64,000 nt of DNA from CAVWXT01 sp963759115 (GTDB lineage: Bacteria > Planctomycetota > Planctomycetia > Pirellulales > Thermoguttaceae), in assembly GCA_963759115.1 (NCBI GenBank), contig CAVWXT010000006.1:186001-250000 (forward strand). The letters run 5' to 3'. Of the stretch, positions 35,814 to 46,448 are shown piece after piece. Position 1 is the first letter of the stretch. Each line of letters opens with the position of its first letter. The notes below the pieces were generated by a model. The model did not search any database, was not told the DNA's origin, and was given only the letters and a program-made list of their open reading frames with translations. The translations under genes and the position numbers were made by a program.

Positions 35814-38800
35814 CTACCAGTCGAAGTAGGGCGGCATGTCCTCCCAGGGGTTCTTTTCCCAGACCTTCACGTCGGGGCCGGGCGAAAAGCCGAACGGGTC
35901 GCGCTGGACCTTCAGGTTGGCCAGCAAAAGGTTCCAGAATCGCAGCGCCTTGATCCGCCCGCGACTGGGGCCCAACTTTTCCGGGTCGAGCTGACAGGCT
36001 ACGATCTGGCCTTTTCCCACCGACTTGACGGCCAGCAGCCCCGGCTGGGCCAGAATCTCCCAGCCGTTGGCCGCCTGGATCGCCGGCAAGGTGGTCCACT
36101 TCTTGAGGTACAGGTCGGCGTCGCCCAGGCCGCCCAACAGCGGGTGGTCGGTGGTTCGGCCGATGAAGAAACGTTCGTCCTTGAGCTGTAGCCCAAACGC
36201 CGCCGGCCGGCTGACGCCGGGCAGCAGCAGGACCGTGCGCCGCGCCGGGCAGCCGCGTCGAGCGCGTCGAGTTGGCCCGGTTCGAGGTCGCCCTCGCCGA
36301 CGGCCACCAACTGCGACTTGGCGGGGTCGAAGGGTTCCGTGGCGACGCCGAACGGCGTGAGCAGCTTCCGGGCAGAATCGCCCAAGACCGCGCACGGAAG
36401 GCACGGCTCGCTATCCTGCCGGCTCAGTTGGGTCAGCAGGTTGCCGACGAGCTCGAGTTGACACCGGATCGGCGCCGTACCGCGAGGTTACGTCCATCTG
36501 GCAGAGCACCACTCGCCCGCCGCCAAAGCGTGCCTCCAGCAGCGGCGACTCCACGAGATCGAACCCGCATTCCAGGATCGGCCCGAAGGGGGCGTAGTGC
36601 GGCTTGGTGTAGACGAAGGTCGCGGCCACGTCCCGGTTGCCCCACTTGTAGAACCGCTTGGGGAAGCTCCAGCCGGGCTCGGTCTTGACGGCCGCCGGGT
36701 ACGGCTCGATCAGATCGCTTTCGCCGCGGAGATCATGAAGATCATCGGGCGTCAGGCCCTCCAGGAAAGAATGGCCCGCAGCCGCGATGAACACGTCGCG
36801 GGTCGAGCGTTCCTGCAACTTCAGGCCGAACGGCGCGGGGGCGGACGCCGCCTGCTCGAAGACCAGCACTTTGAGCCCTTCGCGGATTTTGCGGTCCAAG
36901 CCCAACTCCGCGGCAAGTTTCAAGAACGCGGCATCCCACGCCTTCTTGCCGACTACCAACAGCGTCCCGGCCCGCAGTTCCGACTTGTCCGTCAGCGGCA
37001 GAGATTTCACGCCTGCGCGATCGAGCATCCGCGTGGTTTCGCCCACGGGATCATAGACCACGACGCTCGCCGTATTCGTCGGCGGAACTGCGGCAGGAAA
37101 TACGTCGATGGCGAAGGAATCCGCCTGGAAGTGATCGTTGGGCTGCTCGCGCGGCTCAACAACCAGCTTGAAACTGGTCCGCGTCTTCACCTGCGGTACG
37201 GAGAATTCAAGCGGATAGAATGTGGGCACTCCGGCGCGGGCCGTGGCCTGCACTTCGCCTTGGGCACGCACGCCGCCGTCGGCGTCTTCCAGCCGCCACC
37301 GCAAGGCGCACGGCAGATCGCGGGTCAAGTCATTAAGCAGCACGATCTGCTTGCGGACCTTCTCGCCCGCGAAGAAGGCGTGGTCTTTGGACGGCCAATT
37401 GCCCTCCGGCCCGGCGATGTAGCAGTTGGTGTCGCCGAACCATCGCTGCAGGGCCTTCAACACGGGTTGCGGCCTGCCTTGATCGTCCTTGTACGCCCAG
37501 TTCTCGGCGTTGAAGATGATGCCCGAGATGCCGTACGTCCGCCACGCGCGGAGCGATCGCCGGGCCACCAGCGACTTCACTTCCTGGTAGGCCGGATTGA
37601 ACAGGACGGCGTGCGGCCAGGTCTCGGCCGGTCGTTCCTTGTCGAGGTTGTAGCGGCGGAACGACTCGGGCGTCAACAACGAATAGGCGCGGCGGCCCAG
37701 ATAGACGGCGGCCATTTCCTCGAAGAGCGACTCGCTGGAATACACCTCGCTCAACGGGAACTTGCGCAACCGGTACCAGTAGGGAATGAGCGTCAGGCAG
37801 TGCTCGACGGTCATCAGCGGGAAGGGCCGCTTTTCCGCCCAGCGCGACGGCCACTCCTCGCGCTCCTGCAACGGCTGGTCGGGCCCGAGATAGCAGTTCA
37901 GCGTGTAGGAGTCTCCGGCAAGGCCGCCCGCATGGTGGTAGATGGGTCGCGGATCGGAGAGCTGCGCCAGCCGTTGGGCCTCCAGGCAGAATCGCTCCCG
38001 CTGTTTGCGGATCGCGTTGGAATTGGGATCGTACCCGGTCCCATCGAGGTACGTCGGGGCCAGATAGAGATTGTATCCCAGCAGGTTGAAGTGCATGAAC
38101 CATAAGCAGACGGAGGGATGGTTTCCGAAGCGGCGAAGGTGCTTGTCCACGCGGCGCCGGTAGAGCCGCGATATCTCCGGTTCGAAGATCCGGCTCTGCA
38201 ACTGCATGGCGTCCGGCAGGGACGGCATGGCGATCACCCCGTGCTCGTCCGCATAATTCAGCACTTCGTCGAAGAGCTGTGCCCGGTAGGCGCCCTCGAA
38301 CCCAGGCTGGGGGCGGAGAGCTCGCAGCAATTCATGCCGGCCGCCTTGAGGTCCTTGATCGCCCCCAAATCCAGGTTGAGCTGGTGCCCGCGGAGATGCG
38401 TGGGCTTGCCGTTCAACAGATAATCGCCGCCTCGCCGGGTGAACTCCCGGAACCCGAACCGCACCGCCGGGCACGCGGCCACCGCCTGTCCGCCTGAGGT
38501 CAATCGGGCTTGCACCCGGTAGAGGAACGGGTCGTCGTAGGTCCACAAGTGCGCGTCCGGCCAGTCGAACTCGCAGTCCACGCGCTGGGCTTGGCCGTAG
38601 ACCTCCGGCCGGCTGCGGTCCGCCTTGGTCATCTGGAAGGGATACGTGAACCGTTTGACGGTCTGCTCCGACGGGGATGCCGTCGTCACTTCCAATTCGA
38701 GCTGCGCCGGCGCGGGCTCGCCGACATTCCACACGTCGCACGAGAAACCGATCCGCCCTTTCTCGACGGACGGGCGCACCACCAGGTCGTCGAGCGCCGG

Positions 38801-40135
38801 GCCAGCCAACACCCGCAATGAGATGCCTCCATAAATCCCCGATAGCCCCGCGTTGCCCCGCTCGTCGAGTGCCACGGTCAACGTGTTCTCGGCGTCATAC
38901 CGCAGGGCGGAACCGATGTCGTAGTCGGCATACTCGTAGCCCGGCAGCCAGGCGAGGCGGCGGCCATTGATGAAGATCTCCGCCAGGCCGTCCACGCCGT
39001 CGAAATGCAGGAGGACATTCTTCGATTTCCACTGCGGCCTGGCCGCAAAAGTGCGCTGATAATAGGCGACGTGCAGGGCGGAGATCGGCTGCCCCGTCCA
39101 CTTCCCTTTCCCCGGCTTGCCGTCCGGACCGAGCCAGCGCTCGTTGGCCGTCCAGTAGCCGGGCACGGGGGCCAGTCCCCAACCCTTTGCAGGGAGTTCC
39201 TTCAACCTGTCGACCGAAGGCAGGAAGTTCCACCAGCCATCGAGCACCACGACATCGGGCTCCGCCCCGCGCGGAGGACTGGGCGGAGAACCGGGCGCCG
39301 GTTCGGCGGGAGGCGGCGGCGACTCGGGCTGGACCACGTTGATGCTGGCCACTTCCGCGGCCGCGCTGGCCGGCGGGCTCTCCGTCTTCCAGAGCGGCTT
39401 TCCCTGCTGCCCCGACTCGTACAATGCGGCGACGACGCGGTCGTCCAGCGGCCGGTCCCAGATCGCCACTTCGTCCATCTTGCCGTGCGCCATCCGATCG
39501 GCGAAGTAGCTGCCTCCGGCGCCGATGTAAAGCGTCCCTTCCGTGACCTCCTTGTTGAATGGAAAGGGGGCGCGGGCCGCCGGCTTGCCGTCCAGGTAGA
39601 TCCGCCGCGAGTTCTCCTGCCGCGACCAGCAAACGGCCACGTGACGCCACTCGCCCGGCTGCCAATCCTTGATCTGCGGCGCGCTGCAGTCGTAGTAGAA
39701 GTTCTTGTCGGGCCGGTTGGTGGTGAAGCTCAAGCTGGCGCTGCCGGCGGGCTTGTAGAGCATCCCCCAGTCGGTAACGCCAAACAGGCCAACCACCAGG
39801 TCCTTGTCGTCTCCGCGGAAGTCCGGGTTGATCCAGAAGCTGCACGCGCCCTCATCCGCCCGAAAGTTGCCCGCGCACGGATAGGTCAGCCCGGCCACCG
39901 CCAGGTCGCAGCATTGCCCCGCTTTCCCAGGCGAGAAGCGGCGGCTGGCGAGATCGACCAGCGTGAGGATCGCGTCGGGGCGGGCGATCCGCTTTGCCTG
40001 CGGGCTGCCGCCGGCAATGGCTGCCGTCGTCGTGCCGTCCAGAGGCAGGTAGAAAATGGGTTTGGGCAACTCGGCCGCGCCAAGCCGCGGGCATAAGACC
40101 GCCAAGACCGCCATCATAAGTATGCGTCGTGTCAT
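35814..40135 (-). CDS. Very large exported LamG/GH2-like glycoside hydrolase (frameshifted)
   Basis: The signal peptide MTRRILMMAVLAVLCPRLGA opens the gene at 40135. Residues about 25-245 are a LamG/concanavalin-type domain (ACSFWINPDFRGDDKDLVVG, then MDEVAIWDRPLDDRVVAALY). A Pro/Ala/Glu linker follows, then a GH2-type sugar-binding jelly roll (VPGYWTANERW; VLLHFDGVDGLAEIFINGRR; SGIYGGISLRVL), an Ig-like domain and a TIM-barrel-like region (FGFREFTRRGGDYLLNGKPT; NHPSVCLWFMHFN). The frame changes near 38300, where the barrel continues, and again near 36470 and 36250 before PWEDMPPYFDW and TAG at 35814. About 1,440 residues in all. It likely hydrolyses a complex polysaccharide outside the cytoplasm. 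Catalytic Glu positions were not assigned. Confidence 0.75.
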
Positions 40136-40227
40136 CTTTGCACCGTCAGGGGACAGCCCGTAGTCTCACGGCCGGCCACCCGAAAGTCAACACACAAGGG
40201 CCGTCCAGTTCTTCAAATTGGGAGATT

Positions 40228-40317
40228 GTAGGAGGCGACTCCAGTCGCCGAAAAGCGACGGAATTCGAGGCAATTGGCGACAGGGGTCGCCTCCCACAAT
40301 GTAATGACGCCTCCCAC
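40228..40317. repeat. E-type hairpin-pair element, copy 2, decayed
   Basis: The left arm GTAGGAGGCGACTCCAGTC is intact, the right arm is mutated (GGCGACAGGGGTCGCCTCCC), and a third partial end GACGCCTCCCACAATG follows. It lies between two divergently transcribed genes (gap 40136-40492), so it is one of the few not placed behind a stop codon. Confidence 0.7.
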
Positions 40318-40492
40318 AATGAAAAACCGGATGGCCCTGCCACACACTATTTAAGGTCCCGACCATTTCTCTTGGAGAACTGCGCAAAGTTTGCCGATTA
40401 TTCCTGTTACGCAAAAAGTAGCGGCGCACGTCGGGCCGCGCATTGCACGAAAAGGATCCCACGACCAACCAGGTGAGAAGGCGCAAATCCAA

Positions 40493-43400
40493 GTGAATAC
40501 AACACTTAAGACTCGTAGCTGCAAGCGAGGCTCTTGCAGCCGACTGTGGATGACCTTCGGGCTAGCCGCTTTGCTATGCTCGGCCACATCCCTGGGATAT
40601 GCCCAAGACGGGGGGGTTAACGAGGTCTATCCGTGTCCGGCCGGGCAGGCCTCCATCATGGCCGAGCGACTGCGGAACGAGTTCGGCTTGACGGCCGGAG
40701 TCCGCATTGCCGGCATCAATCGACCGAACCAAGTCAGCCAACTCATTGTCCATGCCCCTCCGGAGGTCCAGGCCAAGATCAGCCAGCGCCTGGGCGTCCA
40801 GGCGTCGACTGCGGCGGCATCCGCGCCCGTCTCTACGCCCGCGCCCGCTCCCGCGACCGCCGAGCGACAGATCGAATCCCCACGTGCTGCGGCCAGTCCG
40901 CTGCAATCGCGCAGCCTCATGCTGCGGCGCGCCCGGCCGGAACAGGTCGAGGCGGCGCTTGCCGGCATGCTGGGCAACCGTTTCTCCTCGTTGGCGGCTT
41001 CACGGCCCCAGTCGAAGCGATGCCGCTTGACGTTGACCAGCGGCGGCAGTCTCGACGTTACCTTTGACCTGACGTCCGCCCAAGTGACCATGGAAGGCGC
41101 CGGCCCGGCGCTCGAGACCTGCTCGCGCTTGATCCAGGTGCTCGACGGTCCGCAAGAGACCGGCGGCAGAGACGTCCGCCTGCTCCCGTTGCGGGCGGCC
41201 CAGTTGGCCAGCGTGCAGCGGGCCACCGATGCCATCCAGAGTGCGACCGCCGCACAGCCCGCGGGGCAGTCCCTGGCCGCCGCGCTCGCTCCGTCGCGGG
41301 GACCGACTTCCGCCCCCGCCGTGACGCGACTGGCGGCAGCGTCGGGTGCGCCGGGGCGGCGCCGAGGACCGCCAACGCGCCGGCCGGCGCGGAACAACCG
41401 GACGAGAACACGGCGGAAAAGGCCCGCAGCGGCCTGGTCAACCCGGTCCAGATCGAGATGCTCGAGGGGCTCGACGTGTTGGTCCTGCGCGGCAGCCCGG
41501 AGGACGTGGCCCAGGTGCAGAAGATCATCGAACAGGTCGAAAAGCTCGCCCGCGAGACGGAGCCGGAGATCAAGATCTTTCCGCTCCAGTACGTCGATTG
41601 CACGGCGATCAGCACTATGGTTGTGAATCTCTACATCGAAGTGTACCAGTCGCGCCAGGGCGCCGTGAGCATCACGCCGATCGTGAAGCCCAACGCCATC
41701 CTGATTGTCGGCCGGCCCGAGAACGTAAAAACGGTGGTCGACCTGGTGGAGAAGTTGGACCAGCCGATGGACCCCACCGCGCAGATCCAGTTCTTCCATC
41801 TACGGTACGCGCAGCCCGCCGCGGTCGGTCAGGCGATCTCGGATCTGTATCCGGGGGACCAAGGACTGTCGCCGCCGGTGCGGATAACCGTCGACACGCG
41901 CTCCAATGCGGTGATCGTGCAGGCGAGTCCCCGCGACATGACCGCAATCGCCACATTGATCAAAGGCATCGACATTTCCAAACCTGACGGTGACAAGGGC
42001 GCGGTCAACGAGGTGAGGATCGTCCAATTGCAGCACTCGATGGCCTACGACATCGCCAACGTCCTGATGCAGGCGATTAGCGCGGCGACGGGCCAGCTCC
42101 AGACCGGCATGCCGGGCATGCAGCAGCAAGGCATGGGCGGCTTTCCGGGCCAAGGCGCTCAAGCCCGCCCCGGCATGCAGGGTCGGCCGCAAGGCTCTCA
42201 GCGCATGCTCAGCTTCCTGGCGGGCCAGAAGCTCATTTCTTCGGGAATCCTTACCGACGTAAGCGTCACGCCCGACACCCGCTCGAATTCCGTGATGGTC
42301 TCGGCGCCGAAAGAAAGCATGGAATTGCTCTTGGCGCTGATCAAGCAGCTCGACGAGCTTCCCGCCGCCGAGGCCCAGATCAAGGTGTTCACGATCTACA
42401 ACGGCGATGCCACGACCTTGATGACCACGCTCCAGCAGCTCTTCGTGTCGCAAATGGGAGGCGGGGGCCAGATGCAGATGCAGATGCAGATGCAGAATCA
42501 GGCCGGGACCTCGACGGTGCCCCTGCGATTCGCCGCCGACACCCGCACCAACAGCATCATCGCTTCCGGCGCCAGCGGCGACCTGGCCGTGGTCGAGGCC
42601 GTCCTCGCGCGGTTGGACGACGAGGTGCGGAATCGCAAGAGCGTGGTCTTCCGTCTGAAGAACTCGCCGGCCGCCAACGTGGCCAACACGATCACCACCT
42701 TCCTCTCAAGCGAGCGCACGCTACAGCAGCAGATCGACCGGGGATGACCAGCGCCTTCGAACAGATCGAGCGCGAAGTGGTCGTGGTGCCGGAACTGGTA
42801 ACCAACAGCCTGGTGTTGAGCGCCACGCCGCGATTCTTCGACGAGATCAAGTCGATCATCGAGCAACTCGACGCCCGGCCCCCGATGGTGATGATCCAAG
42901 TGCTGATTGCCCAGGTCGATTTGGGCTGCACCAACGAGTTCGGCATCGAACTTGGGTTGCAGGACTCGGTGCTTTTCGACCGGAGCCTCTTGGGCAACCT
43001 CGTCACGACAACAACGTCCACGACGTGACAACAACGCCACGACGAATAATACGAACGTCCTGGCGGCTACCAACGACCCCGGCTTCAACTTCAACAACGG
43101 GCTGCCGCTGGGCAACAGCGGCTCGACAAGCGCGCTGGCCAATGCGTCCAGCGTGGCGGGGCAAGGCCTCATCGAACTTTGCCCTCAACCGGACGAATTG
43201 CCCAGTTGGGGTACGGCGGCCTCGTGTTGTCGATGGCCAGCGAAAACGTCAGCATGTTGCTCCGCGCACTGGCCGAGAACCACCGCGTCGAAGTCCTCCA
43301 ACGGCCGCAGATCATGACCCTGGACAACCAACCGGCCTACATCCAGGTCGGACAGCGCGTGCCGACCATCAGCCTGGTTACCACCAACGCGACCGGCACC

Positions 43401-44330
43401 ACGAACTCGACAACGCAGCAAAACGTGGGATTGATCCTACAGGTCCAACCACGGATCACCCCGGATGGCCTGGTGGTCATGCACGATCGACGCCGAAAAG
43501 TCGGTGCTGGAGCCCGAGGCCAACGGGCATCCCCATCACCTCGGTCAATAACCAGGTCATCCGCTCGCCGATCATCGACACCACGATCGCCCAGACGACC
43601 GTCAGCGCCATGAGCGGCCAGACGATCGTCCTGGGCGGGTTGATCGACAACAACAAGCAAGAGACCCATGCAAGGTGCCGCTGCTGGGCGACCTGCCGCT
43701 GCTGGGCCACCTGTTCCGCTACGACAGCAGCACGAATCAGAAAAAACGAATTGCTGATCATCATGACCCCCCACATCGTCAAGAACGAGGCCGACGCGGA
43801 TGCGATCAAACGGGCCGAAGCGGCGCGCATAAGTTGGTGCCTGTGCCGACGTGACCACGATTCTGCGGCGAGATTGGCGTGCGAAAACGAACCGACGCAA
43901 TGGTCCGACGCGGAAGTCAAGGTAATCTACCCGGATATGAGGCGACAACCCGGCCCGGTCCCCGTCCGCCGAGGCCATCCCCGAGCCGGTGCCGACGCCT
44001 GCCGGCGCACAACCGGGCCAACCGACGGCCGCGCCGCAATCGGCCAACCCGCCGGCACTCGCGCCGGCACGCGGACCGGCGCCGATGGCCCCGACCCCCG
44101 ACTCGATACGGCCCATCGCTCCCCGCAGCGGCGACCCGCTGCCAAACGATCCCAATGCCGACGCGCGGCGTCGAACGATGCAACAGCAGGTCCAAGATCC
44201 GGGCCCTGCGTCGCGGACCGCCGCGGGCAATATTCAACCGGTGGTCTATCAGCAGCCGGCGGTCTATCCGCAACGGGAAACTTATCAACAACGGGAGGTC
44301 TATCAGCAGCCGGCGGCAGGACAGCAGTAG
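40493..44330 (+). CDS. gspD: T2SS/T4P secretin-type protein (multiple frameshifts)
   Basis: I chose GTG 40493 because the translation then opens with a signal peptide (TRSCKRGSCSRLWMTFGLAA, then LLCSATSLGYAQD) and a purine-rich AGAAGG lies upstream. Six or more frame changes are needed (near 41360, 42740, 43020, 43190, 43480, 43670, 43860). The domains in order are repeated N-type/NolW secretin modules (IKIFPLQYVDCTAISTMVVN; ITPIVKPNAILIVGRPENVK; VSVTPDTRSNSVMVSAPKES), then the secretin core (MIQVLIAQVDLGCTNEFGIE; RVEVLQRPQIMTLDNQPAYI; QTIVLGGLIDNN; KVPLLGDLPLLGHLFR; ELLIIMTPHIV) and a Pro-rich tail ending in TAG. It forms the outer-membrane channel of the secretion system encoded on the other strand at 46-57 kb. 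A Met/Gln-rich stretch lies near 42460-42510. Confidence 0.85.
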
Positions 44331-44409
44331 ACGCGGCATCTTGCCGCGTTGCCTTGGTACGCATGGCAACGCTTGGAACCCGCGTGAAGCGGCAGGATGC
44401 CGCTTCTAC
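44327..44409. repeat. G-type hairpin-pair element, 83 bp
   Basis: Starts GTAGACGCGGCATCTTGCC and ends ATGCCGCTTCTAC. The left hairpin is GCGGCA-TCT-TGCCGC and the right hairpin AAGCGGCA-GGA-TGCCGCTT. It is the mirror arrangement of the F-type element at 25026, with the outer A-A and A-C variants swapped between arms. The first GTAG contains the stop codon of the secretin gene. Confidence 0.85.
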
Positions 44410-44471
44410 AACCGGACCTCGTCAAAAGTAACACAACCCTCCTATCGTCACTACCGCAAAGGGATGTCGCC

Positions 44472-45599
44472 ATGTTGAGAGTGTCAAAAGCCTTGAGTTG
44501 CCTGTTGATCGTGGGATGGCTTGCGACGGCCGCCAATGGAGCATGGGACCTGACAACGTGGCGCCCCTGGCCGTTCAACAAGGACGAGAAACCCGGGAAA
44601 CCGGAAAAGATCATCGCCGTGTGGACCGATACGGTGGCGACGACGGCCAATCAGCCGCCCCTTCGCGGCTTCGGCGGCCGGCTGATGTTCTACGACGGCA
44701 AGAAGGAGGCGGCGATCAAGGTCGAGGGGACGCTGGTCGTCTATGCCTTTGACGAAACGGGGCGCGATGCGAACACCGCCCGGCCCGATCGCAAGTACGT
44801 TTTTACGCCGGAGCAACTTCCGGCCCATTACAGCAAATCGAAAGCCGGCCATTCCTACAGCGTGTGGCTTCCCTGGGACGAGGTCGGCGGAGTGCAGGAG
44901 GAAATCACGCTGATTGTCCGTTTCGAACCGAAAGCCGGCGGCCCGGTGATCAGCGAACCGTGCCGGGAAATACTGCCCGGCATGCCGCCCCAGGGGGCGG
45001 CCGGTGGCGTGTCGTCTGCCACAAGCGTCCGGCTGGCCTCCGCCACGGCGCCCGTCAATCCGGCCGGTTGGAGCAACCCTGCGGCGCCCAATGGCGCGGC
45101 GTCGGTGGCCGGGGTGGGCGGCGTGCAACCGCTGACGTACGAAACCCCCGTCGCTCAAGGAAACGCGACGGAACAGCGGGACGAGAGTGGGCGTCCGCGG
45201 CGAATGACGACGGCCACGATCGCGATGCCCGCCGATATGGCCGCACGCCAGTTTGCTATGGAGCCGGCGGTTCCGCCGGCACAGGCTTGGCAGCCGCCGG
45301 CACGGAATTGGCAGCCGCCGGCTCCTTGGACGGAGCCGCCGCGGGGGGCGAACGGTCAACCGCCGGTTTCCCCGACGCCTCCGCAGACGAGTACGCCGGT
45401 TTCGATGCCACCACAAGCTGGTTTTGCACCCGGTCGATCCCGGCCTCTAGGCGAACCACTTGTTCGGCCAAATCACGATCGTGCTCTGTGGCAACAACGC
45501 CCCGGAGGATCGCCGTCCGTCCCTGGATCTCAACCTGGCCCGGAGTGCTCCAATGCAGGGCCGGCAAGTTCGCCAGCCGCGTTGACACCGACGAACTGA
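44472..45599 (+). CDS. Exported proline-rich protein of unknown function
   Basis: 375 residues from ATG 44472. A signal peptide (SKALSCLLIVGWLATAANGA) precedes a conserved-looking beta domain: EKIIAVWTDTVATTANQPPL, then GRLMFYDGKKEAAIKVEGTL, then VVYAFDETGRD. A low-complexity Ala/Pro/Gln/Thr-rich C-terminal half follows. It sits directly after the secretin gene, so it may be an accessory of the secretion system. Its last 344 bp run antisense through the 3' end of the BON-domain gene (45256-46227). One of the two ends is probably not real coding. I judge the N-terminal 260 residues as firm and the tail as doubtful. Confidence 0.65.
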   Translation: MLRVSKALSCLLIVGWLATAANGAWDLTTWRPWPFNKDEKPGKPEKIIAVWTDTVATTANQPPLRGFGGRLMFYDGKKEAAIKVEGTLVVYAFDETGRDANTARPDRKYVFTPEQLPAHYSKSKAGHSYSVWLPWDEVGGVQEEITLIVRFEPKAGGPVISEPCREILPGMPPQGAAGGVSSATSVRLASATAPVNPAGWSNPAAPNGAASVAGVGGVQPLTYETPVAQGNATEQRDESGRPRRMTTATIAMPADMAARQFAMEPAVPPAQAWQPPARNWQPPAPWTEPPRGANGQPPVSPTPPQTSTPVSMPPQAGFAPGRSRPLGEPLVRPNHDRALWQQRPGGSPSVPGSQPGPECSNAGPASSPAALTPTN

Positions 45600-46227
45600 C
45601 CTTTTGCGAATTGGGAGCCGTGTTCTCGAACCCCACGGTTATTTGCGTGCGTATCGGAATGGCGTTGGACATGCCTTGGGCCCCGAAGTTTTGCATTCCC
45701 ATTTGACCGGGGCGCTGTCCCATCGTGTTGCCGCCATAGGATTGCGTCCCCATGCCGCCAAGACCTGGGGTCATGCCGGTGGTGCCATTGAGGCCGGTAG
45801 TGCCACTGAGTTGGCCCACACCGATAAAGCTTCGCGTGTTCGCATTGGCGCCGATGATGCTTCCCTGCCCCGCTTGGCCGCCCATACCCATGGAGCTGCT
45901 CGTTCCGAAGGGACTTTGCCCGAATCCGCCCGTAGACGACATGCCCCCCATCGAGCCTCCCATACCTCCCATGCCGCCCATGCCACCCATGCCACCCATC
46001 GACATCCCGCCCATGGAGCCTCCCATGCCTCCCATGCCACCCATCGACATCCCGCCCATGGAGCCTCCCATCCCTCCCATGCCTCCCATGCTCGAGCCCA
46101 AGCTTGAGCCCATCGAGCGGCTGCCGAACGCCCCCGACGATGTTCCCCCAAGTTGCCCCCAAGCCAGCGAAGGGCCACATACCAAGCTGGCAAGCACGAT
46201 AGCTGACACTGAAAAGCTCAATCGCAT
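45256..46227 (-). CDS. Exported BON-domain protein with Gly/Met repeats
   Basis: The ATG at 46227 follows AAGGAG by 8 nt and opens with a signal peptide (RLSFSVSAIVLASLVCGPSL, then AWG). Residues about 40-110 are an array of M-G-G-M-G-G and S-M-G-G-M-type repeats. Another low-complexity part follows, then a single BON-like domain near 215-265 (RLANLPALHWSTPGQVEIQG, then RTAILRGVVATEHDRDLAEQ, then VVRLEAGIDRVQNQLVV). BON domains bind membranes or link envelope layers; a Gly/Met-rich passenger is frequent in Planctomycetota. The C-terminal 45 residues are Pro/Ala-rich and overlap, antisense, the gene at 44472. Confidence 0.75.
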   Translation of the reverse strand: MRLSFSVSAIVLASLVCGPSLAWGQLGGTSSGAFGSRSMGSSLGSSMGGMGGMGGSMGGMSMGGMGGMGGSMGGMSMGGMGGMGGMGGMGGSMGGMSSTGGFGQSPFGTSSSMGMGGQAGQGSIIGANANTRSFIGVGQLSGTTGLNGTTGMTPGLGGMGTQSYGGNTMGQRPGQMGMQNFGAQGMSNAIPIRTQITVGFENTAPNSQKVSSSVSTRLANLPALHWSTPGQVEIQGRTAILRGVVATEHDRDLAEQVVRLEAGIDRVQNQLVVASKPAYSSAEASGKPAVDRSPPAAAPSKEPAAANSVPAAAKPVPAEPPAP

Positions 46228-46371
46228 GATCGGGTCTCCTTGCCGCCTGAGCCGCGGTTTTCGGGCATCCCCACTGGTTGTATCGTACATCTTCAACGGG
46301 AAATCGTCAAATCTAATGGCCGGCCCCTACCACCGCGCGGAAGGCCTTGCGCCACTTGCCCAACCGCGCCC

Positions 46372-46417
46372 GTAGAACGGAATTCACTCCGTTCGAGCGG
46401 ATTGAAATCCGCTCTAC
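46372..46417. repeat. C-type compact hairpin-pair element, second copy
   Basis: The same 46-bp unit as 18712-18757, with one base changed (CGTTCGAGCGG for CGTTCCAGCGG). It lies 32 nt beyond the stop of the pilO-like gene (46449, minus strand). Confidence 0.8.
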
Positions 46418-46448
46418 GGAGACGCTCGCCGCGTATGGCCTCTGGGCA

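Noticed and set aside
40391..40492. Upstream in-frame ATG for the secretin gene
   Set aside because: The signal peptide starts after the GTG at 40493; the preceding residues are basic and unlike a leader.
45752..46375. Plus-strand open frame with P-P-M-P-P-I repeats
   Set aside because: It is the antisense shadow of the Gly/Met array in the BON-domain gene; no start signal or signal peptide.
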